Of a stretch of DNA of 16,424 nt, positions 5,528 to 13,255 are shown one piece after another. The notes under the pieces were generated by a model. The model searched no databases. It worked only from the letters and a program-made list of their open reading frames with translations, and was not told where the DNA came from. Position 1 is the stretch's first letter; every line of letters starts with the position of its first letter. This DNA is from DUOD01 sp050945235 (GTDB lineage: Bacteria; Bacillota; Clostridia; DUOD01), in contig JBMNSO010000029.1 of NCBI GenBank assembly GCA_050945235.1, forward strand, positions 1 through 16,424, in the 5' to 3' direction. Made by a program: the position numbers and the translations under genes.

Positions 5528-7939
5528 TTACCGACCGTTTTGGTTAATGTAGCCTTTGATACTAAAACCCGTCCCATCGGTTATTATAGTAATTGCCCCG
5601 GCCTCTTTAGTGGTAATTACCTCTGTACCATTATCCCGATATCTTTCCATCACCTCATCACTAGGATGGCCGTAATTGTTGTTACCCACAGAAATCAATG
5701 CATAGATTGGGTTTATCCGGTCGATAAACTCCGGGCTGCTGGATGTTTTACTGCCATGGTGGGGAACTTTTAATATATCAGCGTTAATATCGTTACCGGA
5801 TGCCAGTACCGACTGTTCGCCCAGCTTTCCTATATCACCTGCCAATAGCATTTTAAACCTTTTATAAGTAACCAGCAAAACCAAGGAACTGTCATTGGCC
5901 GTGTCGGTGGATGAAGCCTTCAAAGTATCTGGGGGATGGACCGCTTTTATGCTTATCCAGTCCCCTATCTTTATTGAATGGTCATCGGTAATATATGTCA
6001 TAGGCACATTGTTTTCCCTTGCCTCTTCAATGATTGCCGTCACCATACTGTCTTGATAATCGACAGGCGGCATATACAGCCTGTCCACCTTAATGGTATT
6101 TATAATGCTGGAAAGGCCGCCCATATGGTCGTCATGGGGATGGGAGATAAATATGGCATCCAGCCTGTTTATTCCCTTGTACCTTAAATACGGCAGGACT
6201 GTACTTTTTCCCGCATCCCATATTTCCTGATCCTCTTCCCCTCCAGTAGGCCCTGGACCACAGTCTATAAGAATATTGTGCCCTGACGGCGTACTTACTA
6301 CTACACTATCCCCCTGGCCCACATCCAAAAGAGTAATCTCCATATATTTTGTATTGGTATTTGCAATGGAGATTGCAATAAAAACGCAACAGGATACAAC
6401 CATGGCCTTGATAAAGGACGGCAGGGATCTTTTCCTGAATTTTGGTCTGTATATGGCTACCGCACCATATATTGCTGATATATAATAAGGAACCATGAAT
6501 ACCGGTGAAGGATAAGGTACGTCCACTATAGAAAACGCGATATTGTGGAAAAACGCCGTTATTGAATTGCCCAGATTAATCAGCGTCGAAGATACCAAGG
6601 CCAACACCATGTATATACCATGGAATATAAAACCGGATAATAGCATGAAAATAATCAATACCAGGACAAGGCTCAATAGGGGTACCATTATAAGATTAAT
6701 AACCGGACTTAAGGGACTTATATAATTGAAATACAAGGCGGTTACGGGTATTATCCCTATCTGGCTGGCCAAACTGATGCTTACAGCGTCCTTTATATAT
6801 TTTGGTAGGAAGGCAAGAAGCTGAGATATTTTAGAGTAGTATAAAATAATGGATAGTGTTACCACAAAGGATAGTTGAAATCCCACATCGAATAATTGTA
6901 AAGGCCAGATTAGAGTGATAAAAAAGGCACTGAACAAAACACTGGTTACACCATCTACCTTCCGTCCCGCCAATTGGGAAAATAAAACCACCATGGTCAT
7001 AACCGATGCCCTGATGACTGACGCCGGCCCCCCGGTTATTATTATATACATTATCAAAAAAATACCGGTTAAAATAAAAGAAAGCCATTTATTAGCCCTT
7101 AAGTATTTGAGTATTCCATGAACTAACATGACCAACAACCCCACATGGAGACCGGAGACTGCCAGCATATGCCCTATACCGGTTTCCCTGTAGCCTTCCA
7201 GTATATCGCTGTCTATGTACCCAGTATCGCCAAATACCAACGCCTTGCCGATACCCGCTCCGGGATTCTTTAATCCGTTATCGAGTTGCCGGTACATGTG
7301 TTCCTTTATGCTATATAAAAACCTATATGCATTGAAGGATTTTGTGGTGCGTAACCTTCTCATATTGTCAGGGGTTATGCTGCATACCATGGTTATGCCT
7401 TTTCCGAGCAAATACCTCCTATAGTCAAAACCGCCGGGGTTGCGCTGCCCATGGGGCATGTCAAGGTCAGCCTCTATCCTTACCCTGTCACCCGGAAAAA
7501 ATGAGGGTTGCTGATCCGGCAAATAGCTGGGTTGCTGTCCATTGACATATACCCTCACCAGTATCTTTTTAGACTTTTTATATATTTTTTCCCCGTTCCA
7601 CAGGATCCCTTCGGTTTTAACCACATAATTAAGCCTGCCATAATTTGCAGGTTCTTTATCCACTATAGTGCCTATAATCACCTGTTTGCTATCACTTCGG
7701 CATATATTGTCAGTTTCATGGGTATCCTCAACAATGCCCACCCTAAGGCATCCTATCATAAAAAAAACGACTACAATAGTCAATAGGATATGTCTTTTAT
7801 CTTTTATACCCATGACCAACTGTAGTCCTACCCAGGCAATCATTGAAACGACCCATATTTCCACACTTACATGAGCCCACCGCCCAACCACTATACCGCA
7901 AATATATGCAAAGCAAACCCATGCCAGTCTTCTAGACAT
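5528..7939 (-). CDS. comEC: ComEC/Rec2 DNA uptake channel with C-terminal metallo-hydrolase domain
   Basis: ComEC forms the membrane channel that brings single-stranded DNA into the cell during transformation. From ATG 7939 (803 residues, SD GGAGG nine bases upstream; a TTG start at 7972 is less likely) the order is: N-terminal membrane segments, an OB-like DUF4131 region (about 80-195), the Competence domain with GHMLAVSGLHVGLL (257-270) and FDVGFQLSF (350-358), many membrane segments, then a metallo-beta-lactamase-like domain (about 535-803) with LDVGQGDS, SHPHDDHMGG (599-608), AGDIG and PHHGS. All the usual metal-binding motifs are present, so the proposed nuclease domain looks intact. comEA is not next to it; the upstream gene is a YhfI-like hydrolase. 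It shares its conserved position near holA-rpsT with Bacillus. Confidence 0.95.
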   Translation of the reverse strand: MSRRLAWVCFAYICGIVVGRWAHVSVEIWVVSMIAWVGLQLVMGIKDKRHILLTIVVVFFMIGCLRVGIVEDTHETDNICRSDSKQVIIGTIVDKEPANYGRLNYVVKTEGILWNGEKIYKKSKKILVRVYVNGQQPSYLPDQQPSFFPGDRVRIEADLDMPHGQRNPGGFDYRRYLLGKGITMVCSITPDNMRRLRTTKSFNAYRFLYSIKEHMYRQLDNGLKNPGAGIGKALVFGDTGYIDSDILEGYRETGIGHMLAVSGLHVGLLVMLVHGILKYLRANKWLSFILTGIFLIMYIIITGGPASVIRASVMTMVVLFSQLAGRKVDGVTSVLFSAFFITLIWPLQLFDVGFQLSFVVTLSIILYYSKISQLLAFLPKYIKDAVSISLASQIGIIPVTALYFNYISPLSPVINLIMVPLLSLVLVLIIFMLLSGFIFHGIYMVLALVSSTLINLGNSITAFFHNIAFSIVDVPYPSPVFMVPYYISAIYGAVAIYRPKFRKRSLPSFIKAMVVSCCVFIAISIANTNTKYMEITLLDVGQGDSVVVSTPSGHNILIDCGPGPTGGEEDQEIWDAGKSTVLPYLRYKGINRLDAIFISHPHDDHMGGLSSIINTIKVDRLYMPPVDYQDSMVTAIIEEARENNVPMTYITDDHSIKIGDWISIKAVHPPDTLKASSTDTANDSSLVLLVTYKRFKMLLAGDIGKLGEQSVLASGNDINADILKVPHHGSKTSSSPEFIDRINPIYALISVGNNNYGHPSDEVMERYRDNGTEVITTKEAGAITIITDGTGFSIKGYINQNGR

Positions 7940-8043
7940 AGTATATTGCCTCCTACAAATAAGACAAACCAAGGTACATTAAACCATTTATAGATCCATT
8001 TCCCGCATTTACCGTAATCGCAAGTCGTAACTGAGTATCAGTA

Positions 8044-8781
8044 TCATCCAACCTTATATGTATTCATTTCCTGGGCAATAACCGTATTGTCAAAAAACTC
8101 CCTTGCTTCCTTTAAGTATTGTTTCTCATCGTTTTTATACCAAAGATGGGATATCATCAACCTTTTTGCACCAGCCTCCCTGGCTGTTCTGCCTGCCTCG
8201 CCGGCTGTCATATGGGGCGGGTTGGTGCCCTGCTTATCTTGGTCTAGGAAACACCCGTCACATATTAAAAGATCAGCATCCTTGGCAAAGGATACCAAGT
8301 CCTTACTGAATGCGGTGTCACCGGAATATACCAATTTAAAGGAACCTTCTTTTACACATACTCCTAAGGTGGGCACAGGATGTTGCATTCTCTTAAAGGT
8401 AATGGACAGGCCCCCAAGGGATATGCCCATATCATCATCTATGCCCATTATGGAAAACACATCGTTATAATCTAGTTTTTTATATTCGTCCTCCGGTCGT
8501 ATAGGGGTAAACAGAGGCATCCGCCCTTGCCACATTCCCCTTTTCCTTAATATATCCAATCCGTATCTTAGAACCATCATATCGGATATATGATCACTAT
8601 GCAAATGGGATAGAATTATACCCGACAGTTCCGTTATTTCACAAATCTGCTGGAGCCTGCTCAAGACCCCGTTGCCACAGTCCAGCAACAGATTAACCCC
8701 CCCGCTTCTTAACAGATACCCCGAACAGGCGCCCCCCGAACCCGGAAAAGGCCCGAATTTTCCCAGTACTGTAATATCCAT
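8044..8781 (-). CDS. YhfI-like metallo-beta-lactamase-fold hydrolase (RNase Z-like)
   Basis: A 245-residue single-domain metallo-beta-lactamase-fold hydrolase. Metal ligands are visible as SHLHSDH (58-64; His59, His61, Asp63, His64), His134 in MQHPVPT, Asp155 in YSGDT and His212 in SHL; a further His190 lies in PPHMTAGEAG. The N-terminus with GKFGPFPGSGGACSGYL and the overall length resemble Bacillus YhfI and the ElaC/RNase Z-like branch. No long flexible arm of tRNase Z is seen, so tRNA 3' processing is not supported. The substrate is unknown; phosphodiesters are likely for this branch. The ATG has AGGAGGT ten bases upstream. It lies between comEC and the PAP2 gene on the same strand. Confidence 0.85.
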   Translation of the reverse strand: MDITVLGKFGPFPGSGGACSGYLLRSGGVNLLLDCGNGVLSRLQQICEITELSGIILSHLHSDHISDMMVLRYGLDILRKRGMWQGRMPLFTPIRPEDEYKKLDYNDVFSIMGIDDDMGISLGGLSITFKRMQHPVPTLGVCVKEGSFKLVYSGDTAFSKDLVSFAKDADLLICDGCFLDQDKQGTNPPHMTAGEAGRTAREAGAKRLMISHLWYKNDEKQYLKEAREFFDNTVIAQEMNTYKVG

Positions 8782-8870
8782 ACCCCAAACACCTCCTGTT
8801 TAAGACGTTAGTTTATTAAAATATGATGCCGAAAGATTCCGTTTAATATACCCGTATCCCTAGGCTAATC

Positions 8871-9380
8871 TTATATCAAATAAGATATATAGGCTATTAT
8901 TACCCCGACAGCCACATCACTGGGATAATGAAACCCTAAATATATCCGGGATACAGCCACCATTGAAGCTATTAATATTAATACCACCGCAAGGCTGGGT
9001 ATATTGGCCGCTATCTGAAAGGCAATGGAAAAGGCTGCACAGGTATGACCCGATGGGAATGAATATTTACAAGCCGGTGGTTTTTTGGCTACTATATCCT
9101 TCAATATATTATAAGGCCGTGGCCTGTTCACCAGTCTTTTCAGTAGTTGTACTATTATTTGGCCTAATATCAAGGTAGAACCTATCTCTGCACCCATAGT
9201 CTTTATTCCTTGCTTGGCTGTTAACATTAATATAAGCGGCAAAAGCACAGAAAAGCCAGTGGACCCCAATTGGGTGACGGCCCTCATAAATACGTTTAGC
9301 CAATTACAGTGAATTCTCCTGTTTAGCAAGTAAAGTATTGTAATATCTCCCTTTTTTACAAGACCGGTAATAATACTCAA
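8871..9380 (-). CDS. PAP2-family membrane phosphatase
   Basis: A 169-residue integral membrane phosphatase with the full PAP2 triad: KRLVNRPRP (81-89, KxxxxxxRP), SFPSGHT (PSGH at 109-112) and SRIYLGFHYPSD (144-155, SRxxxxxHxxxD; nucleophile His151). Around these are about five hydrophobic segments. Bacterial members of this size act on undecaprenyl pyrophosphate (BcrC type), phosphatidylglycerophosphate or phosphatidic acid at the outer face of the membrane; sequence alone does not decide. The start is TTG with AGGGGG upstream. The alpha/beta hydrolase gene upstream is lipase-like, so a shared lipid task is possible but only inferred. Confidence 0.9.
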   Translation of the reverse strand: MSIITGLVKKGDITILYLLNRRIHCNWLNVFMRAVTQLGSTGFSVLLPLILMLTAKQGIKTMGAEIGSTLILGQIIVQLLKRLVNRPRPYNILKDIVAKKPPACKYSFPSGHTCAAFSIAFQIAANIPSLAVVLILIASMVAVSRIYLGFHYPSDVAVGVIIAYISYLI

Positions 9381-9417
9381 TACAATTAGACCCCCTGATA
9401 TTAAACTGATTTAATTG

Positions 9418-9463
9418 GCATGCTAATGCCCAAAGCAACACAATAACAGTATGCGCTGTTATT
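9418..9463 (-). other. Two small hairpins at the 3' end of the lipase-like gene
   Basis: AATAACAG/CTGTTATT (9442-9449 with 9456-9463) forms an 8-pair stem that includes the stop codon of the alpha/beta hydrolase gene. Just after it, on the minus strand, TTGGGCAT/ATGCCAA forms a weaker stem. No proper U tract follows, so this may be an attenuator or a processing site rather than a strong terminator. Confidence 0.35.
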
Positions 9464-10313
9464 CAACTACCCCTGCCAAATGACTATCCAGCCAGGATAC
9501 CAGAAACCGGAATACCTGTTCTTTCTCGGGTTCATTGTGTATTTCATGCATAAGGCCTTCCCAAAGCTTAAATGTACAATTCTTAGTCACTCCTCGGGCA
9601 AACTCCTTTGTAGCCTTTGGGTTTACTATTTGATCGTCACTGCCTTGCATGATCAATAACGGCAGATGAAATCGGAAACCGTTACTAAGAAGCCAAGCAC
9701 CCGCTTGGGAAACTTCAATATAGAAACGGGCGGTAATCAGATCATGGACCAACTGATCCTGTTGATATGCACTGATAACATTACCATCCTTGGAAAGGGC
9801 TTTCACATCAAGGTCGGTTTTTTGAGAAAATGTTGGCCATATTCTATTAAAGATTTTGCCTAGTAATACTTTAAAAGGAGACGGTTCAAAGGCAAGCTTG
9901 ATCCAAGGACCTGTCACAACCACCCCAGCCAGGTTTGGCTCCCTTCTTAAAACATAATTAAGGGCCAGGTTTCCTCCCAAACTATGGCCGTAAATAAAAC
10001 AAGGAAGCTCCCTATACCGGTGGCAGGTCTTGTTTATAAAATCGTCAATATCCTGCATCAGCGCATCATAGGAAGGTGTATGGCCACGCCTGCCCATAGA
10101 TCTGCCATGGCCTCTCTGGTCAAAGGCCAACAGCACATAACCCGCCGAGGTTAAATACCGGGCCAAGGACATGTACCTGCCGCTATGTTCACCTATACCG
10201 TGGATTAAACCCACAACCCCCTTTGGCTGTGCCTCTGGTACCCAGCCCTGGGCAAAGATCCCAAGGCCGTCCTCAGTTTGCCAAGTACATTGAAAATGCT
10301 TAATAATAATCAC
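9459..10313 (-). CDS. Alpha/beta hydrolase, monoacylglycerol lipase-like (Hydrolase_4)
   Basis: A 284-residue serine hydrolase of the PldB/monoglyceride lipase branch. Visible elements are the oxyanion region LIHGIGEHSGRY (37-48), FDQRGHGRS (64-72), the nucleophile elbow GHSLGG (109-114; Ser111), the acid at Asp227 in GSDDQIV and the base at His256 in LMHEIHNE. A lid-like region runs from about 136 to 205. It should hydrolyse a monoacylglycerol, lysophospholipid or other small ester in the cytoplasm; there is no signal peptide. The start is awkward: GTG at 10313 has GGGGA touching it, and the ATG seven bases upstream is out of frame, so translation may be weak or begin elsewhere. It follows the HAD gene by 55 bases and precedes the PAP2 gene. 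Confidence 0.88.
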   Translation of the reverse strand: MIIIKHFQCTWQTEDGLGIFAQGWVPEAQPKGVVGLIHGIGEHSGRYMSLARYLTSAGYVLLAFDQRGHGRSMGRRGHTPSYDALMQDIDDFINKTCHRYRELPCFIYGHSLGGNLALNYVLRREPNLAGVVVTGPWIKLAFEPSPFKVLLGKIFNRIWPTFSQKTDLDVKALSKDGNVISAYQQDQLVHDLITARFYIEVSQAGAWLLSNGFRFHLPLLIMQGSDDQIVNPKATKEFARGVTKNCTFKLWEGLMHEIHNEPEKEQVFRFLVSWLDSHLAGVVE

Positions 10314-10368
10314 TCCCCATTATTCCAAATACTATATATCAATGGAAGAGTCTTACGTTGCAATGTTT

Positions 10369-11019
10369 CTATAAAAGCCTCAATACATCCACCGGCCTTT
10401 CAACCAGTGTCTGTGCACCACTTTCTAGTAATTCATCGGCATCCCTAAACCCCCAAAGGGCACCTACGGCATACATATTTGAAGCCCTAGCCGTTTTCAT
10501 ATCGGTATTGGTATCACCAATATATAAAAATTCCTCCGGCTGCATACCCAGTATCCGACAAATCTCCCATGCCGAAGTGGGATCGGGTTTTTTGGGTATA
10601 CCCTTTCGCTCACCAAAAACAGCACTAAAATGCCATTGGGGGAAAAACTTATCCACTATTATTTTCGTGAATTCATGGGGTTTATTGGATAATACAGCCA
10701 TGGGTACAGACCTATCCTTCAAACCATCCAGGAGTTGGGGAATCCCGTTATAGGGCCGGGTTTTATTACCCCAGCGCCTGTTATACTCCTGTCTGAAACG
10801 GTCAATACAACGCCATATAAGATCTTCATCATGACTATCCCTTGGGATAGCCCTGGATACCAGATTATATAATCCATCCCCAATGTAGTATTTATATTTT
10901 TCGACACCATGGCTGGGAAAACCTAAACCTTCGAGAACAATGTTCATGGAATCGGCCAAATCATCAATAGTATTTAACAGTGTACCATCCAAGTCAAAAA
11001 TTACCGCCCTAAAGTCCAT
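10369..11019 (-). CDS. HAD-family hydrolase, phosphoglycolate phosphatase-like
   Basis: A 216-residue haloacid dehalogenase-type phosphatase. The four motifs are present: FDLDGTLLNT (Asp9 nucleophile, Asp11 acid/base), VLSNKP (Ser111), Lys144 in PKKPDP, and GDTNTDM (Asp169, Asp173). A helical C1 cap lies between motifs 1 and 2. It resembles Gph (phosphoglycolate phosphatase) and PpaX-like enzymes, so a small phosphate monoester such as 2-phosphoglycolate or pyrophosphate is a fair guess, not a proof. The ATG follows GGGGTGG. It is the first gene after the alaA terminator and has its own SigA-type promoter at 11108-11136, so it probably leads the run with the lipase-like, PAP2 and MBL-fold genes. 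Confidence 0.88.
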   Translation of the reverse strand: MDFRAVIFDLDGTLLNTIDDLADSMNIVLEGLGFPSHGVEKYKYYIGDGLYNLVSRAIPRDSHDEDLIWRCIDRFRQEYNRRWGNKTRPYNGIPQLLDGLKDRSVPMAVLSNKPHEFTKIIVDKFFPQWHFSAVFGERKGIPKKPDPTSAWEICRILGMQPEEFLYIGDTNTDMKTARASNMYAVGALWGFRDADELLESGAQTLVERPVDVLRLL

Positions 11020-11107
11020 AACAAAACCACCCCATAAAATCCATTGAAACAGTATCGAAATCCCCTGTCAATCAATGTCTAATACCGCTATTTTCCTTTA
11101 CAGTAGT

Positions 11108-11136
11108 ATTATATCAAAGGATTTTTCCAGTAGCAA
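11108..11136 (-). promoter_or_regulatory. SigA-type promoter ahead of the HAD gene
   Basis: On the minus strand TTGCTA (11136-11131), a 17-base spacer and a perfect TATAAT (11113-11108). It lies after the alaA terminator and about 90 bases before the HAD start codon. I see no riboswitch or strong structure in the leader. Confidence 0.7.
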
Positions 11137-11205
11137 GAAACATCTTGTCATAGGGTTTTTTAAAAGAAAAAGAGTTTAAAAATGGCACAAACCTTAGGCA
11201 TTGGT

Positions 11206-11239
11206 AAAAACAAACGCCCTGTTTGCAAAGCAAGGCGTT
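11206..11239 (-). terminator. Intrinsic terminator of alaA
   Basis: On the minus strand AACGCCTTG (11239-11231) pairs with CAGGGCGTT (11221-11213), nine pairs with one G-U, followed by TGTTTTTA. It starts about 20 bases after the alaA stop codon. Confidence 0.85.
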
Positions 11240-11258
11240 AAGTTCATCAAGCTATTAT

Positions 11259-12476
11259 TTAGTGCTGCTTGTAGTATGAAAGAAACTGTTCTATCCTTCC
11301 GATGGCTATTTTCAGATCATCAATTATTGGTAGAAATACAACCCTGAAATGGTCAGGCTGGGGCCAATTAAAGCCTGTGCCTTGAACCAAAAGTACCTTT
11401 TGATCCAGTAACAAATCTAGAATAAACTGTCTGTCATCCTTTATATTAAACCGGTTTGTGTCGATTTTCGGGAAGGCATAGAAGGCACCTTTAGGCTTAA
11501 CGCAGCTGATACCGGGTATGTTGTTCAGGTGTTTATAGCAATAATCCCTCTGCTCCTTCAGCCTACCTCCCGGAAGAATCAGCTTATTTAAGCTTTCATT
11601 TTCACCCAGTGCTGTCTGAATGGCAAACTGTACCGGCACATTGCTGCACAAGCGCATACCCGATAAAATATTTAGGCCTTCTATATAGTCCTTAGCAGGA
11701 CGTTTATTGCCACTTATCACCATCCACCCGGCCCTAAAACCAGCAATACGGTGGGATTTGGATAAACCGTTAAAGGTAACAAAGAGTATGTCATCCCTCA
11801 AAGATGCCGTTGACACGTGCTCAGCATCATCATAAAGAATCTTGTCATAGATTTCATCGGAAAACACGATGAGCTCATGTTCTGCTGCTATATCCACAAT
11901 CTGTTGCAATAAATCCTTACTATATACGGCACCTGTGGGGTTATTGGGGTTAATGATAACTATTCCCTTTGTCTTGTCTGATATTTTGCTCTTTATATCG
12001 TCAATATCCGGACACCAGTCCGCCTGTTCGTCACACATATAATGCACCGCCGTGCCGCCGGCCAGATTGACCGCTGCGGTCCAAAGGGGGTAATCCGGTG
12101 CGGGAATAAGTATCTCATCGCCATTATCCAATAATCCCTGCATAGACATTGTTATAAGCTCACTGGCACCGTTGCCTATATAGATATCATCTATTTCTAC
12201 ATTTTGTATCCCTTTCTTTTTACAGTAATGGGTTATTGCCCTCCGGGCAGGCAGAATACCTTTGGAATCACAATAGCCCTGGGCATTAGCCAAATTTTTG
12301 ACCATATCCCGAATGATTTCATCCGGTGCATCAAAACCGAAGGGTGCAGGGTTGCCAATATTCAGCTTAATTATATTATAGCCTTCTTCCTCCAAACGCT
12401 TCGATTCCTCGAGTACAGGCCCTCTAATGTCATAACATACGTGGTCCAGTTTCATCGACTTCTTTGTTATGCGCAT
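11259..12476 (-). CDS. alaA: Glutamate-pyruvate aminotransferase (AlaA family)
   Basis: A PLP-dependent class I aminotransferase that makes L-alanine from pyruvate with glutamate as amino donor. The 405 residues equal the length of E. coli AlaA (YfbQ), and many blocks read alike from memory: VCYDIRGPVL (13-22), LNIGNPAPFGFDAPDEI (38-54), AQGYCDSKG (65-73), PAPDYPLWTAAV (125-136), INPNNPTGAVYSK (175-187), SDEIYDKILYDDAEH (206-220), NGLSKSHRIAGFRAGWM (236-252) and VLLVQGTGFNWPQPDHFR. Lys240 forms the PLP Schiff base, Asn179, Asp207 and Tyr210 bind the cofactor, and Arg378 the substrate carboxylate. The ATG has GGAGG seven bases upstream. It has its own promoter and terminator. In E. coli the next gene is yfbR, which here lies upstream beyond a divergent sod gene. 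Confidence 0.95.
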   Translation of the reverse strand: MRITKKSMKLDHVCYDIRGPVLEESKRLEEEGYNIIKLNIGNPAPFGFDAPDEIIRDMVKNLANAQGYCDSKGILPARRAITHYCKKKGIQNVEIDDIYIGNGASELITMSMQGLLDNGDEILIPAPDYPLWTAAVNLAGGTAVHYMCDEQADWCPDIDDIKSKISDKTKGIVIINPNNPTGAVYSKDLLQQIVDIAAEHELIVFSDEIYDKILYDDAEHVSTASLRDDILFVTFNGLSKSHRIAGFRAGWMVISGNKRPAKDYIEGLNILSGMRLCSNVPVQFAIQTALGENESLNKLILPGGRLKEQRDYCYKHLNNIPGISCVKPKGAFYAFPKIDTNRFNIKDDRQFILDLLLDQKVLLVQGTGFNWPQPDHFRVVFLPIIDDLKIAIGRIEQFLSYYKQH

Positions 12477-12532
12477 ATCTCAACCCTCCAAATAAAATAG
12501 TTGCATAATACCGATTAAAAGTAATTTTTTAT

Positions 12533-12561
12533 AGTATACAGTTAATCGTTGTTAAAAGCAA
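12533..12561 (-). promoter_or_regulatory. Probable promoter of alaA
   Basis: On the minus strand TTGCTT (12561-12556), 17 bases, TATACT (12538-12533). The -10 is good (5/6), the -35 weak (3/6). It shares the 271-base intergenic region with the divergent sod promoter; the rest of that region is AT-rich without other recognisable elements. Confidence 0.5.
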
Positions 12562-12652
12562 CATAAAATATTTTTTATAGACAAAAACTACATTATTAAA
12601 TCAATATATTATCTTTAATCATTTTTAAAAACTTTAAAAATAATGATGAATC

Positions 12653-12698
12653 TATGCCATTTATTCACCGGGGCATAAATGTTTACATAATATATAAT
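12653..12698 (+). promoter_or_regulatory. Candidate sod promoter with an inverted repeat in place of the -35 box
   Basis: TATAAT (12693-12698) is the best -10 box ahead of the superoxide dismutase gene. At the expected -35 position there is no TTGACA-like hexamer. Instead the right arm of the inverted repeat TATGCC (12653-12658) / GGCATA (12672-12677) lies there. This layout suits control by a DNA-binding regulator, but no known operator is matched. Confidence 0.35.
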
Positions 12699-12747
12699 AT
12701 CTTTACTGGGAACATACTTTACCTATGGAAAAAGGAAGGTGTTATAA

Positions 12748-13251
12748 ATGAATAGTTTATTTAATAGATCCCACAACCCCAGGGGAGAAACGGCCGTAGC
12801 TTATATCAAGGGTGGTCCCCTAGCACCCCAAATAACGGGCCAGGTATTGTTCATGGACGTGCCGGGGGGCACCATAGTTTGTGTCCGGGTAACCGGCCTT
12901 CCGCCATACCAGCCTGCGGGGTATGGCAACAACCCGGTAGGACCCCACGGGTTTCACATCCATGGGTTTGGCAGCTGTAAAATAGGGGATCCGGCCAACC
13001 CCTTCCAGGCGGCAGGAGAGCATTGGAATCCCGATGACCAGCCCCATGGCAACCATGCCGGCGATTTTCCGGTGCTGTTTTCTAACAACGGCTGTGCCCA
13101 AATGTCCTTTTTTACAGATAGGTTTAAACCTGTCGATGTGGTAGGTAAGTCTGTGATAATCCACGAGAATCCCGATGATTATCGTACACAACCGGCGGGT
13201 AATGCCGGGAGGCGTTTGGCTTGTGGAATAATCAGCTGGTACTGTATATAA
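12748..13251 (+). CDS. Cu/Zn superoxide dismutase family protein, cytoplasmic form
   Basis: The 167-residue protein shows every hallmark of an active Cu/Zn SOD, which converts superoxide to oxygen and hydrogen peroxide. Copper ligands His70 and His72 are in GFHIHGFG, the bridging His92 in GEHWNP, zinc ligands His100, His103 and Asp106 in HGNHAGD, and the fourth copper ligand His139 in IIHENPDD. The C-terminal signature GNAGRRLACGII supplies Arg156 and Cys159; Cys77 is the likely disulfide partner. There is no signal peptide or lipobox, unlike Bacillus YojM. The gene is visibly richer in G and C than its neighbours and lies on the opposite strand, separating alaA from yfbR, which suggests later insertion. 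The ATG has GGAAGGTG upstream. It ends four bases from the convergent yfbR stop, with no terminator between. Confidence 0.92.
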   Translation: MNSLFNRSHNPRGETAVAYIKGGPLAPQITGQVLFMDVPGGTIVCVRVTGLPPYQPAGYGNNPVGPHGFHIHGFGSCKIGDPANPFQAAGEHWNPDDQPHGNHAGDFPVLFSNNGCAQMSFFTDRFKPVDVVGKSVIIHENPDDYRTQPAGNAGRRLACGIISWYCI

Positions 13252-13255
13252 AATA

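Noticed and set aside
12682..12702. PerR box ahead of sod
   Set aside because: The AT-rich stretch matches the 7-1-7 consensus at only about 9 of 14 positions, which is near chance in such sequence.
12725..12751. Eight-codon leader peptide overlapping the sod start
   Set aside because: There is an in-frame ATG and an ATGA overlap, but no ribosome binding site for it; most likely chance.
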